From Cladopsammia gracilis (lineage: Eukaryota > Cnidaria > Anthozoa > Scleractinia > Dendrophylliidae), in contig JAJGOT010000607.1 of NCBI GenBank assembly GCA_022457155.1, positions 50,001 to 114,000 on the forward strand: a stretch of 64,000 nucleotides of DNA, in the 5' to 3' direction. Below the pieces are notes generated by a model. That model saw only the letters and a program-made list of their open reading frames with translations. It did no database searches and had not been told where the DNA came from. Every line of letters begins with the position of its first letter. Position 1 is the stretch's first letter. Shown here piece by piece: positions 50,001-57,091 of the stretch. The position numbers were made by a program, and so were the translations under genes.

Positions 50001-53000
50001 GCCAAACTTCAGAGAAATTGAGGATTCCGACAATCTATACGAATATATTCTTCGGTACAAAGAAGGAAATTAAACAGGATCGACAGCAAAAGTGCCTTTT
50101 GTAGACATTTCTTGGATAAGGACTTTAACTACGCAAGTGACCTGGTTTATCACATGTCAAACAGTGATGCAGTCAGAGATGCGAGACTGACAAGGTCAAA
50201 TTTTCCTAGCATGGATAAGTCAAGGCAATCTATTCCACAGTTGCCGCTTTTTCAGTCACTGATTTAAATTTTAACAAAATGGGATAACCATATTTGGTTT
50301 GTTGCTCCTTTTCAAACTCCTTTTGGAATGAGGTAAACTTGACAGTCAGTGAGGTAGCAGTTACATTCCGAATGTACCTGCGGTTGTTGTTAGGACTTGG
50401 CCCCGCGCGATCCTGCGCATGGCATTCTAAATTATCACACCCGCGGCACACGTAAATCGCTCAGTTCGCACATTTCTTCGTCGTTCGCCCATTGTATGTT
50501 GTAAGCCAGAGTCTTCAATGTCAGGTTCACAATGTCGCGTTTCTTTCCTTTTTTTTGTCTTGCATGTTGGAACAGCAAACTCGTGCTTTATGTTCTGGAA
50601 ACCACTAGCATATTGAAATATGGACGTGATTTGACTAATGGTTAAGTTAGGGTGATTTCGTGAAATATACGATACCGTTGAAATTTCTTCTGTTGAGTTC
50701 ACTATAGGAGCCTCTCTCTCGCCCATTGTGATACATTGCTTTGTCATATAGGGGTTTTAAAGAAGGAAATCGATCTATTTAATTTTATTGCAGTTAAAGG
50801 CCAATCGTATATGTGGACCTGTCGAACGATGCAGAGACATTAAATCTTCATTGAGTCATTTCAAAGGAATTTTGCTAATAGATGTGAAACTGCAAAGTGT
50901 ATGTACTTTAAACGCGAGGTTCCGGTATAAAAGGAGCTTGGCCCGGCCATTCTCACCTCCAGTCGTCGATCAACCACGAAAGCATACACAACTGACAAAT
51001 AGCATTCGTCGTTGCTAAGACCGTTGCTAACACGATTTGGAAAGACTTTATGAAGGTTATATCAGAAGTCTTTATGAACTTCTGTTCCCTTTTTTTTGCT
51101 TAGGTAAAATCTTGGTTTAATTAGATTTTTGAAGCGAATTATATTTAAAGGACGTGCAAGTTAACCACGTTTTTATGACTGAAAGACACCTCAATTTGCT
51201 TTTCACACCCAAAAGGTGTGAAATGGGGGAGGAGCTAAGCCTTTTATACCGGAACTTCGTGTTTAGGGATGGACCATTAGAAAAGTGATGGGGGGGGGGG
51301 GGGGGGGGGTGGGGCAAAAGCAAAAAAAAAAAATTTCCCCAGTAAATTATTAAGAAAAAAAAAATATTCCCACGCATTATCGCAAAAAAAAAAAAATCTG
51401 CCCTAGGACAATTAAAAAATAAACTACTAAAAAAAAAAATATTCCAGCCATCGAGTGAAAAAAAAAAAAAGATTTCCACCTTAGGTGGACAAAAAAAAAA
51501 TTTCTTGCCTCTCCCAAAGTTCCCACCCCCCCCCCCCCCCCCCCCCCATCACTTTTCTAATGGTCCATCCGTTAAATCGGATAAGATTTATTTGTTAAAG
51601 GAATAATAGAAAATGTTTGAGGAAACGATTTTAATCATCAAAGCAGATTGACATCTAATACGTATATTTTTATTAATTAGGCGTCATAAATAGAGGTTAT
51701 TCAGCGTGAAGTTCTGTGGTGCAGCCGGGTATTTGTGCGAGTGGATTTTTGTTTCTTCGAGCCTTTAGGCGAGAGGAAACAATTGCTAGCGGTGGGAATG
51801 CCCGGCCGTGCCGCGCGGTTTTTCGCTGAATAAGTTGTTTTATTATACGGCAATAATTCTTCCTCTAAAACTTTTCGAAGCTCTTTTTCCTAGCGCGAGG
51901 TCAGAAGAGTGTAATAACGTGTCATATTTGTACTCGTTTTGATGCGTATTTGTACTCCAGAATGCTATGTCGAATAATAATTTATGTTACGTTCCTTTTC
52001 TATAATCAAATATCGTGTCTTTGTAAGCCGGTCATATGATTTTTTAATGTAATCTATATACTTTAAGATCGCCTTTGTAAATGTGGGATTGTCCAAATCA
52101 AAGAAAGTTTGGAAAAAATAAACATACTCGTTATTTTCCTTGGTGAGTTTTCCCGCCGCGCCGCCGGCGCCGGGCGAAGTGGCAAGCTACCCCATGAGGG
52201 TGGTTTACCATCTGTGAAGTATGGAATTGTTTTGTGGGGTTCGTGTACTAATTCTGATCTTGTAAATTCAGTCAATAGTCTCCACTGTAGGGCAGCAAGA
52301 ATTATGTTTAATTTACCTAGGGACATGCCTTCAACTGATGTTTTAACTTATGCAAAGTGGCAGAACATGTCATTATACTATAAATTAGACGTCCTAAAGA
52401 TCTTCCACAAAGGACACAATGATGAGCTACCCACACTTCTGTCTGAGAGAATCTGCACAAGAAGACAAAATCAATATTCGCTGCGGGGCAAGGACAGCTT
52501 AGTGGTTCCTAGATTCCAAACTAGATACATGAAGGATTCCCTTGCGCACAGAGGCGCTGTTCTGTGGAACCTGGTCACCTTCAAGGATCACGACTTTCCG
52601 TACCTGGGCAGAAAAGACTTATACCACAGAATCAAAACGAGGGACTACATAAAAGATTTTAAATTTGACACTATCTCAGCCTCGAGCGTTCGCCGCAGAG
52701 ACGGTGATTTTATTTATAATTAATTCTTAAAGTATATATATATATATGTAAATAGTCTCTTTTTATTTTTACTCTTTTATTGTATTTTAGATATTTTATT
52801 ATACACACGACCCCACAAGCTAGTGAAGCTTTAAAGTTTTATCGTGTCTAAATAAAGATTTTTGTTTGTTTGTTTGTCAAAAATGCACTTGGCGTTTTGA
52901 GGCAAAAGATCGCACCTCCCTAATTAAAAAGGCACACCTTTGCGCTAAAGTGCGCTTGTATGAGCGCACATTCTACTAAACTGGAAATGTAAATCTAAGA

Positions 53001-54659
53001 CCGAACCAGTTTTAATGGTCTATTTCAGAAAGAGGTCTTTGTGAACACAAAGATGCACGCACTCGGGTTGTTAAGCCAAAGATTTTTTACGATCATCCTC
53101 GAACTTTTCGGTGTGGTTCCGGCAGCGTCACTTAAAACAAAAGGCCGATTGTTTAAATCTTTATGTGCGAATTTGACCCGGTAAAATAGATCTATTCTTG
53201 ATACCGCCTCTCTTAGGCTAAGAGGGACTGTATCTCTCGTTGTCACTGTAAAAAGTGTGGTCTTAGTATAAGGCGGTTTAGCATACAAATGCGTGTGTCT
53301 TTTCTCCTTTTTTGTTTATGGAGGGAAGGGGGTTTGGAGCGGGTTCGGATTTTTAAGGTTTGGAAAGGGGATATATTTTCGGGTGGTTTCAAGTCCCTTC
53401 TGATAGCAAACGTAGGAAAGGGAGTGACGTAGCCGGAGTGTCACTCTCCATATCTTAATCCAACAACAATGGCGGCAGAAATAATATAGTACTATTCAAA
53501 GTCATTTGAATATACTTTATTATGCATGCAAGCCAGTAGTCTCGTGCAAATGGATATGGAATCCCCTCGGGGCGCTCTCATTGGTGTAACGGGTATATAT
53601 TAACCGCTCCCTGCTTAATTTGGCATCTTTTGGCGGAAAACCACGCAGTGGAAAGCTCGCGACCCACCCTCCCTTCCCGAGTGATCTGTGTTCGGAGCTT
53701 CCATACAATGGAGCGCAGTTTTTTCCCCCTTGTGCGTTTGGCGGGTCGCCAAACAAAATGTTTGTCTTTAGCTGCAATACGGCCGCGTGTCCTCCCCGCG
53801 GCCGGGGCAAAAAACTGCACTCCACCAGCGACACTCCGTGTCGTTTCCTGACTACGCCGGAGTGTCACTCTCCATATCTTAATCCAACAACAATGGCGGC
53901 AGAAATAATATAGTACTATTTCATAAAGCATCTCGCAATCAGACACATGAAAATATATCCAATTTTTATTCCTCTGTATCCAAAACGTAGAAAAGAAAAT
54001 TAAATGAAAAAGTGATCTTTAAGGTTATTTTCGCCCGAGAAACTTTCACTAGCGCAAGCGAAACTCGCAAGATCCGTGCATTGTTTACATCTTCTATCGG
54101 CGGTGAATTTTTGTAGCCGAGGCTGTTTTGTTCCTTCAACTTCACGAAATAAAAATTCATAAAAGGCAAATAACCGAAAGATGTGAAATTAATTGGGATT
54201 TCTATCATGCTTATATTTCTTCCTTTGCTGTCCAGTGTTCGCTTTTTATTAAACAGGCACTTCGTATTCGTCTAAATCTGAGGCGTATGATTCCAGAATC
54301 GGGAAAATAACCGACACGAAATGAAGACAAATTATTTACATGTGGGAAAAATCTGAGACCTTTCGGAGTGCACAGCACGGCAGAACTGAAGGATATTTTC
54401 CAATCCCACGGCGATGGCGTAAATTTGATTTATGTCAGCCGGACGTTTTAAAGATTATTAGCCAGCGTCACATATCGCAATGTGGCAGCACTTTACTTCC
54501 AATATGGAACTACTACTACTGCTGCTGCTGCTGCTGTTGCTACTGTTACTGCTGCTACTACTACTGCTACTACTACTACTACTGCTACTACTACTAGTAC
54601 TACTACTAACTACTACTAACTACTACTACTACTACTACTACTACTAACTACTACTACTT

Positions 54660-54730
<71 letters not shown>

Positions 54731-55108
54731 GCTACTGCTACTGCTACTGCTACTGCTACTGCTACTGCTACTGCTACTGCTACTGCTACTGCTACTGCTA
54801 CTGCTACTGCTACTGCTACTGCTACTGCTACTGCTACTGCTACTGCTACTGCTACTGCTACTGCTACTGCTACTGCTACTGCTACTGCTACTGGTACTGG
54901 TACTGGTACTGGTACTGGTACTGCCACTGCCACTGCCACTGCCACTGCCACTGCCACTGCCACTGCCACTGCCACTGCCACTGCCACTACCGCTGCCACT
55001 ACCGCTGCCACTACTACTACCGCTACCGCTACCGCTACCGCTACCGCTACCGCTACCGCTACCACTACCACTACCACTACCACTACCACTACCACTACTA
55101 CAGTAATA

Positions 55109-55194
<86 letters not shown>

Positions 55195-56938
55195 CTTTAT
55201 TAACGTGTCAGAAAATAAGAAATAGAGAGCTTAAGCAACCACAACGGTGACGGCAGCGAGAACGGCACAAAACAATAGGTTTAATGAGCGAAAACAATGC
55301 CTCTGCACGTGTGTTTTACATTTTTGTACATTTCGTTGCCGTTCTCTGCAAAACAACAACGTCAAATGATCAAAGTATAGGTTTTGTGGAGAACGTGAAC
55401 ACGCGACGGTTAATTTTCCTTTCTCCATTTGAACTGGTAAGCCATTCAAATTTAGCTCCTGGACAATCCAGACACATTAGACAAACTAAACAAATTGGAA
55501 CAACTGCAAAGTAGTTTAAAATAGCGCGAATCCTTTTTTCAAGTGACGTTTTCCATGGCGTTGCCGTCGTCGTTGCTTAAGCTCTCTAATAGCTGAGGGG
55601 TGAGACCCTCTACTAATTGGGGACACTTGTTTTTCTTTCTTTCATTTCTTATTATAGGTACACTTTATAGCTGGTCTCTGATTTTGTATGGAACAACTGT
55701 AGATCCCATATCAAACAACTTACATGTTTCGACAACTTCTACAGACGTTACATCTGGAAAATCTTCAACAAGTTCAGTTCCTTCGAGCCACTCAACAATA
55801 AAACCTGCTACAGCGCGGCCACCTTCAAAACCTGGTAGGCAAACTAATTCCTGTTTCTCTTTGGAACATGACCATCACAGTACCAATGCCTACCTGAAAA
55901 AGAAAAGACTTATTTCAAAACACAAACCACTAACAGTCAACTCCCATCATAGCCTCTTTCGCAGCCGTTATTTTGCATCGTCACGCAAGGAGCGTGAGAA
56001 GCGTTGCGTGATGCAAGCGGATCCGTTCGGATAGTTCGCAGTTGTTTCCCACCCAAAATGTGTTTCCCACTGAAAGCCAAGGTGGTCGCTTATGGGAGGT
56101 CGGATCACAGGGGGTCTTAACTTTGAATCGTATGAGCCTGTAGTACCGTATTTATTCGAATAAGCGTCCTGGGCGCTTATTTAATTTCGGGACCTTGAGG
56201 GTGGGTGCTTAGTATTCTATTCACATACATTCATATTCATGCTCAGTTGTAACAAGGTGTGGGAAAAATGATTGATCAGCGGACTAAGCCAAGCTGGGAC
56301 AGCTTGGCTTAGGAAGTGTTCAAGATACGACCCACGCGATTTTTGGGCGGGACTGGGTGGCCGTCCACTTCTTTGTGGCTCCGCTGAAAAACTGAGCAAG
56401 AATGAATCATTTTCGCGCCAAACAAGAATTTATCATCGGCAATTACGTAATCGCACGTGAGACCGCTAAACTAGCCATGAAAAAACCTATTATTAAATGT
56501 ATTTTAACTTCGCATATCATTATGAGTGTTGCGAATAGTAGTTTTTTCAACATTTCAGCAAGTGAGGACATTTTTAGAATATAACGAAACAAAAGGTAAC
56601 AAGTTTATTTCGCTTAAACCAAACAAAACAAAGTGCAAAGGCGGACACGAACAAAGAATAAACAGTCAAGGAAATAAATTTAAAGCCAATTTCGGAACAG
56701 AATTGATGCTCCTCTTCCTTTACGCTGGGCTAGTACAAAAATGCTTGGTGGGAGAGGGTGGGGGGGGGGGGGGGGGGGGGGGGGGGGCTTATGCAAAGGT
56801 GGGCGCTTATTTTTTGGGAGTGGCTTTCAGGGTGGGCGCTTATTATTATTATTATTATTATTATTATTTTTTTTTTATTATCAATTATTTCTATTTTTAT
56901 TTTTTGTAATTAAGATAATTTTTAAATTGTGAATAAAG

Positions 56939-56969
<31 letters not shown>

Positions 56970-57050
56970 GTTGATATAATTATTATTATTATTATTTTGG
57001 CTTTCAAGGTGGCACTTATTATTCTTTTTTTTGGCTTTTAGGGTGGGCGC

Positions 57051-57091
<41 letters not shown>

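Larger units (their letters stand above)
37638..55657 (+). other. convertase intron 11 (18 kb) dense in mobile elements
   Basis: A giant GT-AG intron. Elements in order: TTAA MITE (37912-38387), dispersed repeat (38985-39415), nested complex (40366-42296), tRNA-like insert (42605-43222), G run (43617-43650), MITE (43919-44076), second dispersed repeat (44123-44540), tandem array and foldback, LINE remnants, C/G-run MITE, microsatellites, MITE (55225-55586). Nothing was recognised in 39.5-40.35 kb, 42.3-42.6 kb, 51.6-52.1 kb and 52.9-53.4 kb. Confidence 0.75.

Noticed and set aside
54616..55095. 159-residue minus-strand frame of Val/Ala repeats
   Set aside because: It is the translation of the TAC/TGCTAC microsatellite. 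Any frame through such an array stays open.
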